Source: Lelliottia sp. WAP21
Lineage (GTDB): Bacteria > Pseudomonadota > Gammaproteobacteria > Enterobacterales > Enterobacteriaceae
Direction of reading: 5' to 3'
NCBI RefSeq assembly: GCF_020532665.2
Contig: NZ_JAIWPG020000007.1
Span: 62,001-126,000, forward strand
Length of the DNA: 64,000 bases
Positions 8,393-17,345 of the stretch are shown piece after piece. A program made the position numbers and the translations under genes. Positions within the stretch are counted from its first letter, which is position 1, and the number at the start of each line of letters is the position of its first letter. Under the pieces are notes generated by a model. The model was not told the origin of the DNA, made no database searches, and was given only the letters and a program-made list of their open reading frames with translations.

Positions 8393-9487
8393 CTAAAGAG
8401 GGCCGTTCTCAGAGTCAGGCTGTGGTGGGGCGGGATCCGCATCGAGGGGGGCTATCCCTGCCGCTTCGACCTGGCGTAGCCAGATGAGCACATCCATCAC
8501 GTCCATCAGCACATCATCTTCCAGCGAAATGAAGCTGTAATGGCTATAGGTATGATAAAGCCGACGCGTCAGCGGAATATTACGCACCACCGGCACTCCA
8601 ATTTTCTCCGCATAGGCAATCGCGGCCTTCGCTTTCAGGTTGGTACAGCGCAGGGCAATAAAGGGCAGCGACGCGACCTCGGGGTTAAAATAGACCGCCA
8701 TGGCTATATGGGTCGGGTTCGCCAGCACTACTTCTGAATTGCGTACCGCCGCCATCTCCTCGCCGGAAAGCAGATCCTGATGCGCACGGCGCCGCGCGCT
8801 TTTAATTTGCGGGTTGCCGTCGCTCTCCTTGTGTTCCTGCTTCACCTCATGTTTATCCATTTTCATATCTTTAAAATGGAGAAAATACTCAACCAGGAGA
8901 TCGGCCAGCAGCACAAAGATGGACCAGGCGATAAATACCATCACCGCCTTCAGCGCCAGTGCTATCCAAACGGCGACCAGCCCCGGCATGTCGGCGCGAT
9001 ACAGCGTCAACGCCTGGCGGAGATCCTGCTGAATCAGGCTATGGCAGGTGGCGGCGAACACCACCAGATAACACAGTGACTTCACCAGCTCTTTAACGGT
9101 GCGCATGCTAAATATTTTCTTGATCCCCTCCACAGGGTTCAGCGCTTTGAAATTCAGCTTGATGGCTTCGGTCGCCAGCGTAAATCCCGTTTGTAGCAAG
9201 GTTGCGGCAAAGCCGACGAGGGTACATACCGCAATAAAGGGTAACGCCAGCGTGAAAAAAATCCTGGCGAGTTCCAGCAGGAATACACCCATGCCTGGCC
9301 GGGTCGGATACTGCAATAAATGCGTATAAAATGAGACAAACGGGCCGAAGCTCATGGCATGCGCCAGAAAATAAATCCCCACCAGCAAAATAACGGTAGT
9401 AATGACGTCTTTACTTTTGAATGTTTGCCCTTTTTTTGCCGAATCTTTACGTTTTTTACTGGTAGGTTGTTCTGTTTTTTCAGCCAT
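8393..9487 (-). CDS. spaS: SpaS/SctU export-gate switch protein
   Basis: SctU proteins sit in the inner membrane by the export gate and change substrate class after self-cleavage. The product is 364 residues with about four membrane segments in the first 210, a charged linker (KMDKHEVKQEHKESDGNP), and the autocleavage motif N257-P-T-H. The N-terminus MAEKTEQPTSKKRKDSAKKG is typical of the FlhB/YscU family. A proline-rich tail (APLDADPAPPQPDSENG) closes it. It is the last gene of the spa cluster, starting 9 bp after spaR ends. Confidence 0.96.
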   Translation of the reverse strand: MAEKTEQPTSKKRKDSAKKGQTFKSKDVITTVILLVGIYFLAHAMSFGPFVSFYTHLLQYPTRPGMGVFLLELARIFFTLALPFIAVCTLVGFAATLLQTGFTLATEAIKLNFKALNPVEGIKKIFSMRTVKELVKSLCYLVVFAATCHSLIQQDLRQALTLYRADMPGLVAVWIALALKAVMVFIAWSIFVLLADLLVEYFLHFKDMKMDKHEVKQEHKESDGNPQIKSARRRAHQDLLSGEEMAAVRNSEVVLANPTHIAMAVYFNPEVASLPFIALRCTNLKAKAAIAYAEKIGVPVVRNIPLTRRLYHTYSHYSFISLEDDVLMDVMDVLIWLRQVEAAGIAPLDADPAPPQPDSENGPL

Positions 9488-9496
9488 TTCGCCCTC

Positions 9497-10261
9497 TCAG
9501 AAAATAAACTGACGGAAGTCGGCAATGGAAAACAGCTGCAGCGGTTTCTCGGTTAATGCCTGGAAACCGTAAAACACAAAAACGATAAAGGCGATGGTGC
9601 TTTTCACCGTTAGCGACAGCGAAAAGGGGTTGAGCTGTGGGCAATAGCGAGCAAATACGCCCAGCAGCATTTCCGCCGTCATCATTACCAGCATAATCGG
9701 TGCTGCCAGCATGATGCTGTTTTGCATTAACACCTGAAGCAGCACTCCTGCATGTTCCCAGCGTATGCCGTCCAGCGAGCTGCCTCTCGGCAGCATCTCG
9801 TAACTCTGGACCATCACCTCCATCAATTTCAGCATGCCGCCGCTGACGAAGAAAATCGCGCCAAACGCAAAGCTGAGAAAGCCGGACAATATTGAACTTT
9901 GTACGCCGTTCACGGGGTCGATACTGTCGCTGATGGTGGCCCCGCGCTGGTTATCAAGGATTTCACCCAGGCCAGTGACGATCCAAAAAGGAATACACAG
10001 CGTGACCGCCAGAATTAATCCAACGACGAACTCTTTTATCAGAATAATAAACCAACCCTGCTCCGGCGTGACAACCGTAGTAAAACTCGGCCACAGCCCG
10101 ATAATCGTCAGCGCAATAATCGTATTCTTGATAACTAAATTGGATAAGACCCGTTCGCCTAGCGCTGGCAGCATATAAAAAACAATAGCCAGCCGCGCGT
10201 ACACCATAACAAATGTCAGCACGCTGTGCTGAAAATTAAGATACAACGCAACAAACAGCAT
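9497..10261 (-). CDS. spaR: SpaR/SctT export-gate membrane protein
   Basis: This is a core part of the export gate, with SpaP and SpaQ forming the helical entry pore. The 254-residue protein is almost entirely hydrophobic with about six membrane segments and conserved FliR-family stretches such as LGEILDNQRGATISDSIDP. GGGA precedes the ATG at 10261. It follows spaQ by 12 bp. Confidence 0.96.
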   Translation of the reverse strand: MLFVALYLNFQHSVLTFVMVYARLAIVFYMLPALGERVLSNLVIKNTIIALTIIGLWPSFTTVVTPEQGWFIILIKEFVVGLILAVTLCIPFWIVTGLGEILDNQRGATISDSIDPVNGVQSSILSGFLSFAFGAIFFVSGGMLKLMEVMVQSYEMLPRGSSLDGIRWEHAGVLLQVLMQNSIMLAAPIMLVMMTAEMLLGVFARYCPQLNPFSLSLTVKSTIAFIVFVFYGFQALTEKPLQLFSIADFRQFIF

Positions 10262-10273
10262 AGTGATCCCGTT

Positions 10274-10528
10274 TTAGCGAAAAGCCATATAAAAAGCCTG
10301 GTTAGCAAAATTCAACATTTCTGCGGAGAACCACTCAATCATCATAAAAATACTGGCGAATACTGCCAGCATTTTCAGGCCAAACGGCAACGTCTGTTCC
10401 TGAATTTGCATAATGGTCTGAAATAAGCCAACAATAATGCCGACCACGGTTGCAAAGGCAATCGGTACCGCGGTCAGTTTCAGCACCACGATCAGCGCCG
10501 TATTTCCAATAAATAAAACGTTATTCAT
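10274..10528 (-). CDS. spaQ: SpaQ/SctS export-gate membrane protein
   Basis: The 84-residue protein forms two hydrophobic hairpin helices, the usual length and build of FliQ/SctS, with the family segment VVGIIVGLFQTIMQIQEQTL. Four copies normally join SpaP and SpaR in the export pore. Its ATG at 10528 overlaps the spaP stop by four bases, so translation is probably coupled. Confidence 0.96.
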   Translation of the reverse strand: MNNVLFIGNTALIVVLKLTAVPIAFATVVGIIVGLFQTIMQIQEQTLPFGLKMLAVFASIFMMIEWFSAEMLNFANQAFYMAFR

Positions 10529-11196
10529 GATGTCATCAGATCGGCATATTGAGCGATCAATCCTTTGGTTAATAAAGCCCAGCCGTTCATCGAGACAAAC
10601 AGGATGAGTTTAATCGGAATTGAGATCGTCACCGGGCTCATCATCATCATCCCGAGCGCCAGCAATATGCTGGAGACCACCATATCAATTACGACAAACG
10701 GCACGTACAGGTAGAATGCAATTTTGAACGCGCTCTGAATTTCGCTTAATGCATACGCGGGCATCAGCGTCATGAGCGACAGCGTGCTCAGCTCATGATC
10801 TTCCACTTCCGGTATCGGCTCGCCGCTACGCTGCTGCTGAACCTTATTGAAGAAACGGATCAGGTCGTGGTCGGAGTAGCGCACCAGATAGTCGCGGTAA
10901 CTCCCAAGCCCCTGCTCCATCAATTGAGTGACCGATCCGCTGTTGTTAAAGTCAATATGGTTAGATTCGATGTAGTCGGAGATGCGCTGGCATACTGGCA
11001 TCATCACAAAGGCGCTTAAAATCAGCGCCACACCGTTTAACGTTAAGGTTGAGGGAACCTGCTGGATCCCCAACGCGTTACGAACCATGATCAGGACAAT
11101 GGAAAACTTAATAAAGCAGGTGCCCCCCGCAATAATAAAAGGCAGCAGGGTAAAGAACGACAGTAAAGCAATGAGAGAAATATCGTTACTCAACAT
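10525..11196 (-). CDS. spaP: SpaP/SctR export-gate membrane protein
   Basis: Five copies of SctR normally form the base of the export pore. The 223-residue product has four membrane segments with the family stretches FIIAGGTCFIKFSIVLIMVR near the start and FVVIDMVVSSILLALGMMMM in the second half. The start at 11196 lies inside the end of spaO (11-base overlap), typical of the tightly packed spa cluster. Confidence 0.97.
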   Translation of the reverse strand: MLSNDISLIALLSFFTLLPFIIAGGTCFIKFSIVLIMVRNALGIQQVPSTLTLNGVALILSAFVMMPVCQRISDYIESNHIDFNNSGSVTQLMEQGLGSYRDYLVRYSDHDLIRFFNKVQQQRSGEPIPEVEDHELSTLSLMTLMPAYALSEIQSAFKIAFYLYVPFVVIDMVVSSILLALGMMMMSPVTISIPIKLILFVSMNGWALLTKGLIAQYADLMTS

Positions 11197-11503
11197 CAGA
11201 TGTGCCCATATTACCGATAAGCCCAGTGTTTACATGGTTCACTTCGACGGCCAGCGCGCCATTTTCCAGCGCCACCAGCTCGCCGCGCGCAAAGAGCTTC
11301 TTGTTCAGGTAAATCTTCATATTTTTTTCCGCATCATGCGGCAGAGACAGCGCGGAACCGGGGCGAATATCCTCAAGTTCGTCCAGCGTCACCCTGCTGC
11401 CGTCGAGAACAAACTCCATCTCTACCGGCAGGCTGGCCCACTCATACAGCGTTTCATCCTCATCGCGGTACTCATCTTCATATTCAACATACTGCTCTTG
11501 CAC
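11186..11503 (-). CDS. spaO: SpaO short product from internal GTG start
   Basis: A perfect AGGAGG ribosome site (complement of 11509-11514) lies five bases before an in-frame GTG at 11503, codon 204 of spaO. Starting here gives a 105-residue protein holding only the SpoA domain. In Salmonella an internal start at codon 203 of SpaO is known to make a short form that stabilises the sorting platform, so position and length match. It is inference that the site is used here, but the ribosome site is among the strongest in the cluster. Confidence 0.78.
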   Translation of the reverse strand: MQEQYVEYEDEYRDEDETLYEWASLPVEMEFVLDGSRVTLDELEDIRPGSALSLPHDAEKNMKIYLNKKLFARGELVALENGALAVEVNHVNTGLIGNMGTSDVE

Positions 11504-12112
11504 AATAACCTCCTGATTATGGGTATAGCTCACTCGATAAATGCGGCGCGCGCCGACGGTCAGATACGCTTCAGGGCGCTTGATTAACAACAGGTCGCCT
11601 GACGCAACGTCCATAAGCTGCGACAGGCTGAGCCGGCTGTATCCCAGGCTGAACTGCAGCGGGAACGGAATAAGCCAGGCCGGGATGCCTGGGGTGCGGT
11701 GTCGCTCAAGAGGATCTTCCGGCCAGTCCAGACACCACAGTGAACAGGGATTCGCATGCAGCAACAGCGCAGCGGGAGGTAGCTCAGTCACCGCTGGCGT
11801 GATCGCCTCAACTGACCAGACCGTTTCGGCGAAATAAAAATTCAGTCCGAGCCTCGCCAACCAGTTCGCCAGATAATCTACCGGCACCTCCGTCCAGGGT
11901 ATTGCGGGGAGATGGAGATTCATCTGCCTAAGCCAGGCGTCGACGTCAAACCAGGCCTTCGCCTGGTCGTTGTTCTCATTACGCAGCCTCAGCGGCAGGT
12001 AGCGCGCATCCCGTGCCGGGTGCGAAATTTCACTGCCGGGAAGCCGGTTATGAAGCTGCAGCAGCTTCTGCTGGTCTTCATAACGCTTGCGTAAATGGCG
12101 GCGTAAACTCAT
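11186..12112 (-). CDS. spaO: SpaO/SctQ sorting-platform protein, full length
   Basis: SctQ builds the cytoplasmic sorting-platform pods that receive chaperone-substrate complexes. The 308-residue product ends in a SpoA/FliN-like domain (from about 215, LPVEMEFVLDGSRVTLDELE), with the variable N-terminal two thirds usual in SpaO. The start at 12112 overlaps the invJ stop as ATGA. An internal ribosome site within the gene probably also yields a short C-terminal product. Confidence 0.93.
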   Translation of the reverse strand: MSLRRHLRKRYEDQQKLLQLHNRLPGSEISHPARDARYLPLRLRNENNDQAKAWFDVDAWLRQMNLHLPAIPWTEVPVDYLANWLARLGLNFYFAETVWSVEAITPAVTELPPAALLLHANPCSLWCLDWPEDPLERHRTPGIPAWLIPFPLQFSLGYSRLSLSQLMDVASGDLLLIKRPEAYLTVGARRIYRVSYTHNQEVIVQEQYVEYEDEYRDEDETLYEWASLPVEMEFVLDGSRVTLDELEDIRPGSALSLPHDAEKNMKIYLNKKLFARGELVALENGALAVEVNHVNTGLIGNMGTSDVE

Positions 12113-13092
12113 TCTTGCTCCTCATCCTGCTGGGGCTGTTGCTCGCGCTTTTGCTGTTCGTCCCGCTCCTGCCTCGGCTGCAAAAGCTCTGGCGAATGCC
12201 CTGCTAGCGTGCCCAGATTGCGCGACAGCGCATCCGCCGCGCGGGCATCCGACGGCTGCAGCGTCATGTTGCCCTCACGCAGGGCCTGCGCGGGAATGGT
12301 CACCTTCACCGAGTGGTCGCCTGACCAGCGCTGAAATGAATAATCCACTTCGAGCGTTTGCGCCTCTTTGGCCGAGGGCGCTGCCGTCGCGGCGTTCACC
12401 TGACCCTTTAGCTGCTGTAAAGTCGCCGGCACGGCCCTGTTTTGTACCTGCCGTTCACCTGGAACGTTTGTCCTGAAATCAAATGCCTTGCCCGGCGCTA
12501 AAACCAGTTTCTCTTCCTTCATTTCATCCTTACGCCGCGGGCTGCTCTCAGGGTGACGGCTCGCGGCCTCATTCTTCGTCACCAGCACGGTGAGCGGCTG
12601 AGAAATGACGGCCGTCTCAACACGCGCAGCTTCGACAGCCGCCGGCTGCGGAATCGCCCTGGCGTCCGTCTGTCTGACCTGGGCGAGCGCCGCGCGAGGC
12701 CTGGACTCGCTCTCTTTGGTCGGGCCGAATGCGGCTACCGGCCTGTCGCCGGTAGTTAGCGGCTTGATAAGCGTGGCTTCAGTCCGGGCGGGCGCCGCCA
12801 ACATGACCTTCTGGCGCTGGCCGTCATCGCTGCGGTTCAGCGGCCGTGCAGTTTCTGACACTGCCACGGCGTTGGCCGCTTTATTCTCCTTTTGTTGCCA
12901 CCCGCCGCCGGTGAGCGCCCCGTTGAGCACCTGCACCAGCATTTGCGCGGTGACCGTCGCTGACGATGGCTGTTCATCGAGCCGGTTTTGCTTTTTCTTC
13001 TTATCCACCCATTCAAGTAAAACGCTGTCATCCGAAACGGAGCCGCTATTAAGCGCGGTATTAACGTTACCCTCAGAAACTTTTTCGACCAT
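12109..13092 (-). CDS. invJ: InvJ/SpaN/SctP needle-length regulator
   Basis: SctP proteins are secreted rulers that set needle length and trigger the switch to late substrates. The product is 327 residues from the ATG at 13092, chosen for the AGGAG ten bases upstream; the frame is open to 13134. The central region is low-complexity and proline/alanine-rich, as in rulers, and the C-terminal domain carries DYSFQRWSGDHSVKVTIP, the conserved SpaN family segment. It is followed by an arginine/glutamine-rich tail (RQERDEQQKREQQPQQDEEQ). The start overlaps the end of invI by 20 bp and the stop overlaps spaO. Confidence 0.9.
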   Translation of the reverse strand: MVEKVSEGNVNTALNSGSVSDDSVLLEWVDKKKKQNRLDEQPSSATVTAQMLVQVLNGALTGGGWQQKENKAANAVAVSETARPLNRSDDGQRQKVMLAAPARTEATLIKPLTTGDRPVAAFGPTKESESRPRAALAQVRQTDARAIPQPAAVEAARVETAVISQPLTVLVTKNEAASRHPESSPRRKDEMKEEKLVLAPGKAFDFRTNVPGERQVQNRAVPATLQQLKGQVNAATAAPSAKEAQTLEVDYSFQRWSGDHSVKVTIPAQALREGNMTLQPSDARAADALSRNLGTLAGHSPELLQPRQERDEQQKREQQPQQDEEQE

Positions 13093-13534
13093 ATCCCGCC
13101 ATCTCCTGGATTTCATTTTCGGCAGCGTTGTCACAGCGGCGAATATAATCGCGGCGCAGTGGCTGCAAATAGTAATTCAGTTTGTAATGCTTCTTGTCCA
13201 GCCGGGTCATTGAGGCGCGCAGCTGTTCTCTATTTCGCTCAAGCTTCTCCTGTTCATTCTCCAGCTGATTTATCTTATGGAAGACATATTGCTGATGAGT
13301 GAGTAACGCACCCTGCTGCCTAATTCCTTTATAAATATCCGCCCTGCTCATAACCCCCGCAGGGGTCAGCATTTTTATTTGTTGATTAATATTCGAAAAT
13401 TCCTGCTGATATTGTTTTATCTGCAAATTCACCTGGGCTAAGTTATTTTCGGTTTTAACGATATCCTGCTGTAACACCTGCTGCTTACGCTCGAGCATAC
13501 CGACAAATTCGCGCCCTTTACGCCACGCTTCCAT
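13073..13534 (-). CDS. invI: InvI/SpaM/SctO ATPase stalk protein
   Basis: SctO is the coiled-coil stalk that links the ATPase to the export gate. The 153-residue product is highly charged and predicted to be an almost continuous two-stranded coiled coil (for example VLQQDIVKTENNLAQVNLQI and NQLENEQEKLERNREQLRAS), the normal size and build. GGAGG precedes the ATG at 13534, which lies inside the end of invC. Confidence 0.9.
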   Translation of the reverse strand: MEAWRKGREFVGMLERKQQVLQQDIVKTENNLAQVNLQIKQYQQEFSNINQQIKMLTPAGVMSRADIYKGIRQQGALLTHQQYVFHKINQLENEQEKLERNREQLRASMTRLDKKHYKLNYYLQPLRRDYIRRCDNAAENEIQEMAGYGRKSF

Positions 13535-14813
13535 ATAACGCCTCCAGACAAGCTTGCATGCCCGTTGTTTCGCTCATCCGTTGTTGCAGAAAAGCCTCCA
13601 TCTGATCTTTGCGATCGAAGGCAGCATCATTATCCGTATTCTCGCCGCGGCGATATTCCCCAAGGTCGAGATACAGTTGCATATCCTTCTGGCGCACAAG
13701 GTATTCGCGAAAACGCGTCGCCAGAACCTGATGATCCTCGCTGGTCACCTGGGTAAAGACACGGCTGATGCTTTGCATGACGTCGATGGCCGGATAATGC
13801 CCCTTAGCCGCCAGCTTTTTGCTGAGATAAATATGGCCATCCAGAATTGACCTCACCTCATCGCCGATGACGTCTGACTCTTCCTCATTTTCAATCAGGA
13901 CGGTATAAAACGCGGTAAATGAGCCCCTCAGAAAGCGCCCCGGGCGCTCCAGAAGCTTGGGCAGCGCCTCAAACACCGAGGCAGGGTACCCTCTTCGCGC
14001 TGGCAGCTCGCCCATACTCAGCGCGACGTCGCGCAAGGCGCGTGCGTAGCGGGTAATTGAATCCACGAATAGCAGAACGTTTTTGCCCTGTTCACTGAAA
14101 AACTCTGCAATCGTGGTGGCGATCTGCGCCGCGTTACAGCGCTCCACGCAGGATCGGTCGGACGTGGCATAGACCATGATAATCTGCGAACGCCGGGAGG
14201 AGCGCTTAAGCTCCTCAACAAACTCCGTCACCTCGCGGCCACGTTCGCCTATCAGGCCAATAACGTAAATATCCGCTTCTGAATGTTCGATTATCATGCT
14301 CATCAGTGAGGTTTTGCCGCAGCCCGCCGCGGCGAAAATCCCCATACGCTGGCCCTGGCCACAGGTCAGCAATCCGTCAATCGCGCGGACCCCGGTCGCC
14401 AGCGCGTCGGCGATCGGTTTGCGCTGGGTGAAGTCTCGCGGCGCGCCGCTGGCATCAAGGCTAACGCCGCCCGTCAACGGCGGCTGGACGGTTTCGTCCA
14501 GCCGTCCACGGAGGGCTCCGGTTGCGTCAATGATGGCCCCGGCAATGTTTTCATGAACCTCGATACGAAAAGGCTTACCGGTAGGTAAGAGCACATTGCT
14601 GCGGGAAAAACCCTGATTGTCATTAAGCAGGCTTAATAACGTATGTTCTTTGTTAAACCCGATTACCTGGGCAAAACCCATAATCTGCGGTTCGAGCAGG
14701 GATTTCTGAATCTCACAGACCTCCCCAATACGCGTTCCCGGTAAATGTGCTTCAATGACATTTCCCTGAATACGCAGCGGGTGTGCGAGATGAACCAGAC
14801 ATTGCGCAACCAT
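13518..14813 (-). CDS. invC: InvC/SpaL/SctN secretion ATPase
   Basis: This hexameric ATPase strips chaperones and unfolds substrates at the export gate. The 431-residue product shows Walker A (AAAGCGKT, about 161-168), Walker B in NVLLFVDSITRYA, and the F-type/flagellar ATPase signature around PARRGYPASVFEALPKLLER. Length and sequence are near InvC (431). GGAGG precedes the ATG at 14813. It follows invB by 17 bp. Confidence 0.98.
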   Translation of the reverse strand: MVAQCLVHLAHPLRIQGNVIEAHLPGTRIGEVCEIQKSLLEPQIMGFAQVIGFNKEHTLLSLLNDNQGFSRSNVLLPTGKPFRIEVHENIAGAIIDATGALRGRLDETVQPPLTGGVSLDASGAPRDFTQRKPIADALATGVRAIDGLLTCGQGQRMGIFAAAGCGKTSLMSMIIEHSEADIYVIGLIGERGREVTEFVEELKRSSRRSQIIMVYATSDRSCVERCNAAQIATTIAEFFSEQGKNVLLFVDSITRYARALRDVALSMGELPARRGYPASVFEALPKLLERPGRFLRGSFTAFYTVLIENEEESDVIGDEVRSILDGHIYLSKKLAAKGHYPAIDVMQSISRVFTQVTSEDHQVLATRFREYLVRQKDMQLYLDLGEYRRGENTDNDAAFDRKDQMEAFLQQRMSETTGMQACLEALYGSVA

Positions 14814-14830
14814 CGAATTAACCTCCGTAA

Positions 14831-15238
14831 TTAAACGAGCACGGACCGGTAGTCCTGCAGGATGGTCAGGAAGTGGTCGAGCATAGGCAGAAACGCGTCA
14901 GGGCTGGACATATGCTTCTCTTTAACCTGCGCACGAAGCTCCAGATGGCCGTCAACCGGGTACAGGCAAGGCTGGCCAATATGGAAGAAATCTTCCTGAT
15001 GATTCATCATTAGCGGCAGCAGGCTGGCGCTGCAGTAGGCCAGACTGGTGGGCGCATTCTCCATTACTTTCGCCCATACCCAGACTTCATCATTTTCCTC
15101 CCGGATATGGATAGTCGGAATGTCGTCTTTCATGGTCAGCGAAATTGTCGAATGATTATTTAAATCACTGTCCAGAATATCGCTAATGCCTGCATCGTTT
15201 AACAATCTGGACAGTAATTCGACGATATCGTATTTCAT
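14831..15238 (-). CDS. invB: InvB/SpaK-like class IB effector chaperone
   Basis: InvB/SpaK chaperones bind several effectors, SipA included, and bring them to the sorting platform. The product has 135 residues, the same as InvB, is acidic, and carries the family stretch NHSTISLTMKDDIPTIHI and LAYCSASLLPLMM. It lies between invA and invC as in SPI-1. The large effector-like gene at the left edge is a plausible client, by inference. Confidence 0.93.
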   Translation of the reverse strand: MKYDIVELLSRLLNDAGISDILDSDLNNHSTISLTMKDDIPTIHIREENDEVWVWAKVMENAPTSLAYCSASLLPLMMNHQEDFFHIGQPCLYPVDGHLELRAQVKEKHMSSPDAFLPMLDHFLTILQDYRSVLV

Positions 15239-15249
15239 TCTTACCTCTG

Positions 15250-17301
15250 TTATTTCTCTAATGTACCAATTACATCAACATCCACACCGGAAGCGACGTC
15301 ACCATAAGAAAGCACTTCCATTTCTGGATAACTGCCCTCAATTATTTTCTTCACAAAACGACGGATATCTAAAGACACCATTAAAATAATGTCACGGGCA
15401 TTTACGCCGTTACTGCGAATACAGCTGTCAAGACTCTGGATAATACTTTCCGTTTCTGGTGGAGCCAGATTAATAAAGGTACCGCCGGAAGTCTGACGAA
15501 TGCCGCCGCGAACCAGGCTTTCCATATCATGCGACATCACCAGCGTGCGAATCTGTCCATTCGCGGAAAAACGGTTGGAGATATAGCGCGATAAGACGCC
15601 GCGAACATGCTCAACCAGCATAATGGGGTCCTTTTCCTTGGGTGCCCATTGCACCAGCGCTTCGAGGATCAATCGCATATTGCGAATTGAAATACGCTCC
15701 TGCAGCAGCCGCTGGAATACTTCGGTAATGCGCTGAACGGTATTGTTGCGATAGCACTCCTTTAACAGCTCAGGGTATTTCTTTTCCAGATCGTCCAGCA
15801 GCGTTTTGGCTTCCTGGATACCAAAGAACTCCGAAATGTTGTGCACCAGCAGGGTGGAGATGCAGGCGTAACATTCATCCACCGCCGAACGGGAGTAGAA
15901 TCCAAGCTCCAGCGCCGTCTGACTATGTGATTCAGGGATCCAGTAGGCGACGCCCTGGGCAGTTTCCACGGCCTGCACGCTATCGTCCATAACCTGTAGC
16001 TCTTCGCCGCGCAACAGCACCTTGCACATTCCCGGCAGAATATCGTAGGCGGCAACCCGAATTTCGTTAATTGCCACAGCCAGCTTGCCGCGCTCGATGT
16101 GCTCGTCGTAGTTCATGACCACTTCCGGCAGGCGGACACCGTACTCAATAAAGAAATTACGCTTCAGTAAAGAGCAAAGATTGTGCTCTTTAAAATACTC
16201 TTCATAGCCTTTCCACGCGGAAATAATCAGTGGAATGGTTTCCGGAATATATTCACCGTCGATCATCACCGGCTTGCTTTTCAATACCGGCTGTTCATCC
16301 TCTTCTTCAACCGGTACAGTCGGTTTTTTACCTCTTTTTTCGTCAATTTTATCTTTGATATAAATGCCTAACAAAATCGCAGCAAGCAGCAGAAATACGG
16401 GGAGAGGGAATCCCGGCAGCAGCCCAAGCGCGATAGCAAGCACGGCGGTAACCAGCAGAATAAATTTATTGGAGAACATATCCTGGAGGATCTTTGCCCC
16501 CAGATTGCTGTTCTCGCTGTTATTGACTCGGGTCACGATCAGCCCGCCGCTAATCGAGATCAACAGCGCCGGGATCTGCGCCACCAGCGCATCACCGATG
16601 GTCAGCAGCGTAAAGACCGACATGGCGTGGGAGAGATCCATCCCATGCTGCAGCACCCCAACGGAGATACCGCCGATAAGGTTCACGAAGATAATAATGA
16701 TCCCGGCAATGGCGTCACCTTTAATGAACTTCATTGCCCCGTCGAGTGCGCCGTACAGCTGGCTTTCAGCCTCAAGGTCGCTTCGGCGTCGCCTCACCTC
16801 TTTTTCATCGATGACCCCGGCCTTCAGATCGGCGTCAATGCTCATCTGCTTGCCCGGCATCGCGTCAAGAGAGAATCGCGCCGCAACCTCAGCAATACGC
16901 TCCGAACCTTTGGTGATCACGATAAACTGCACGATGGTCACGATGAAGAAGATAACAAAGCCAACCACCAGGTTATCGGCAATCACGAAATCACCAAAGC
17001 TGGCAATAATTTCACCGGCATCGGCATCGGTCAGCACCAGACGGCTGGTACTGATCGATATGGCCAGACGGAAAATAGTCGTAATCAGCAATATTGACGG
17101 GAAGGTTGAAAACTCCAGCACCCGCGTAATGTAGAACGAGCCGATGAAGATCAATAATGCCATGGTCAGGTTAAGACCAATAAGAAAGTCCACCAGGTAC
17201 GTTGGCAATGGAATAATCAACATCACAACCACCATGATCATTATCGACAAGATAATGAGTTCTGGCCGGCTGCGAAGCTGCAGAATAAACTTTTCAATCA
17301 T
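15250..17301 (-). CDS. invA: InvA/SctV major export-gate protein
   Basis: SctV forms the nonameric export channel ring. The 683-residue protein has about eight membrane segments in its first 330 residues, the FHIPEP-family signature DAMPGKQMSIDADL at about 146-159, and a cytoplasmic ring-forming domain from about 350. Its length matches Salmonella InvA (685). It is followed by invB after 11 bp and preceded by invE across 44 bp. Confidence 0.98.
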   Translation of the reverse strand: MIEKFILQLRSRPELIILSIMIMVVVMLIIPLPTYLVDFLIGLNLTMALLIFIGSFYITRVLEFSTFPSILLITTIFRLAISISTSRLVLTDADAGEIIASFGDFVIADNLVVGFVIFFIVTIVQFIVITKGSERIAEVAARFSLDAMPGKQMSIDADLKAGVIDEKEVRRRRSDLEAESQLYGALDGAMKFIKGDAIAGIIIIFVNLIGGISVGVLQHGMDLSHAMSVFTLLTIGDALVAQIPALLISISGGLIVTRVNNSENSNLGAKILQDMFSNKFILLVTAVLAIALGLLPGFPLPVFLLLAAILLGIYIKDKIDEKRGKKPTVPVEEEDEQPVLKSKPVMIDGEYIPETIPLIISAWKGYEEYFKEHNLCSLLKRNFFIEYGVRLPEVVMNYDEHIERGKLAVAINEIRVAAYDILPGMCKVLLRGEELQVMDDSVQAVETAQGVAYWIPESHSQTALELGFYSRSAVDECYACISTLLVHNISEFFGIQEAKTLLDDLEKKYPELLKECYRNNTVQRITEVFQRLLQERISIRNMRLILEALVQWAPKEKDPIMLVEHVRGVLSRYISNRFSANGQIRTLVMSHDMESLVRGGIRQTSGGTFINLAPPETESIIQSLDSCIRSNGVNARDIILMVSLDIRRFVKKIIEGSYPEMEVLSYGDVASGVDVDVIGTLEK

Positions 17302-17345
17302 TTTATTTACGCATTAAGTTGGAGGCGATGGATTAACATCGGCAA

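Noticed and set aside
16364..17134. 256-codon plus-strand frame
   Set aside because: Antisense to invA, no ribosome site, sequence is a mirror of membrane-segment codons.
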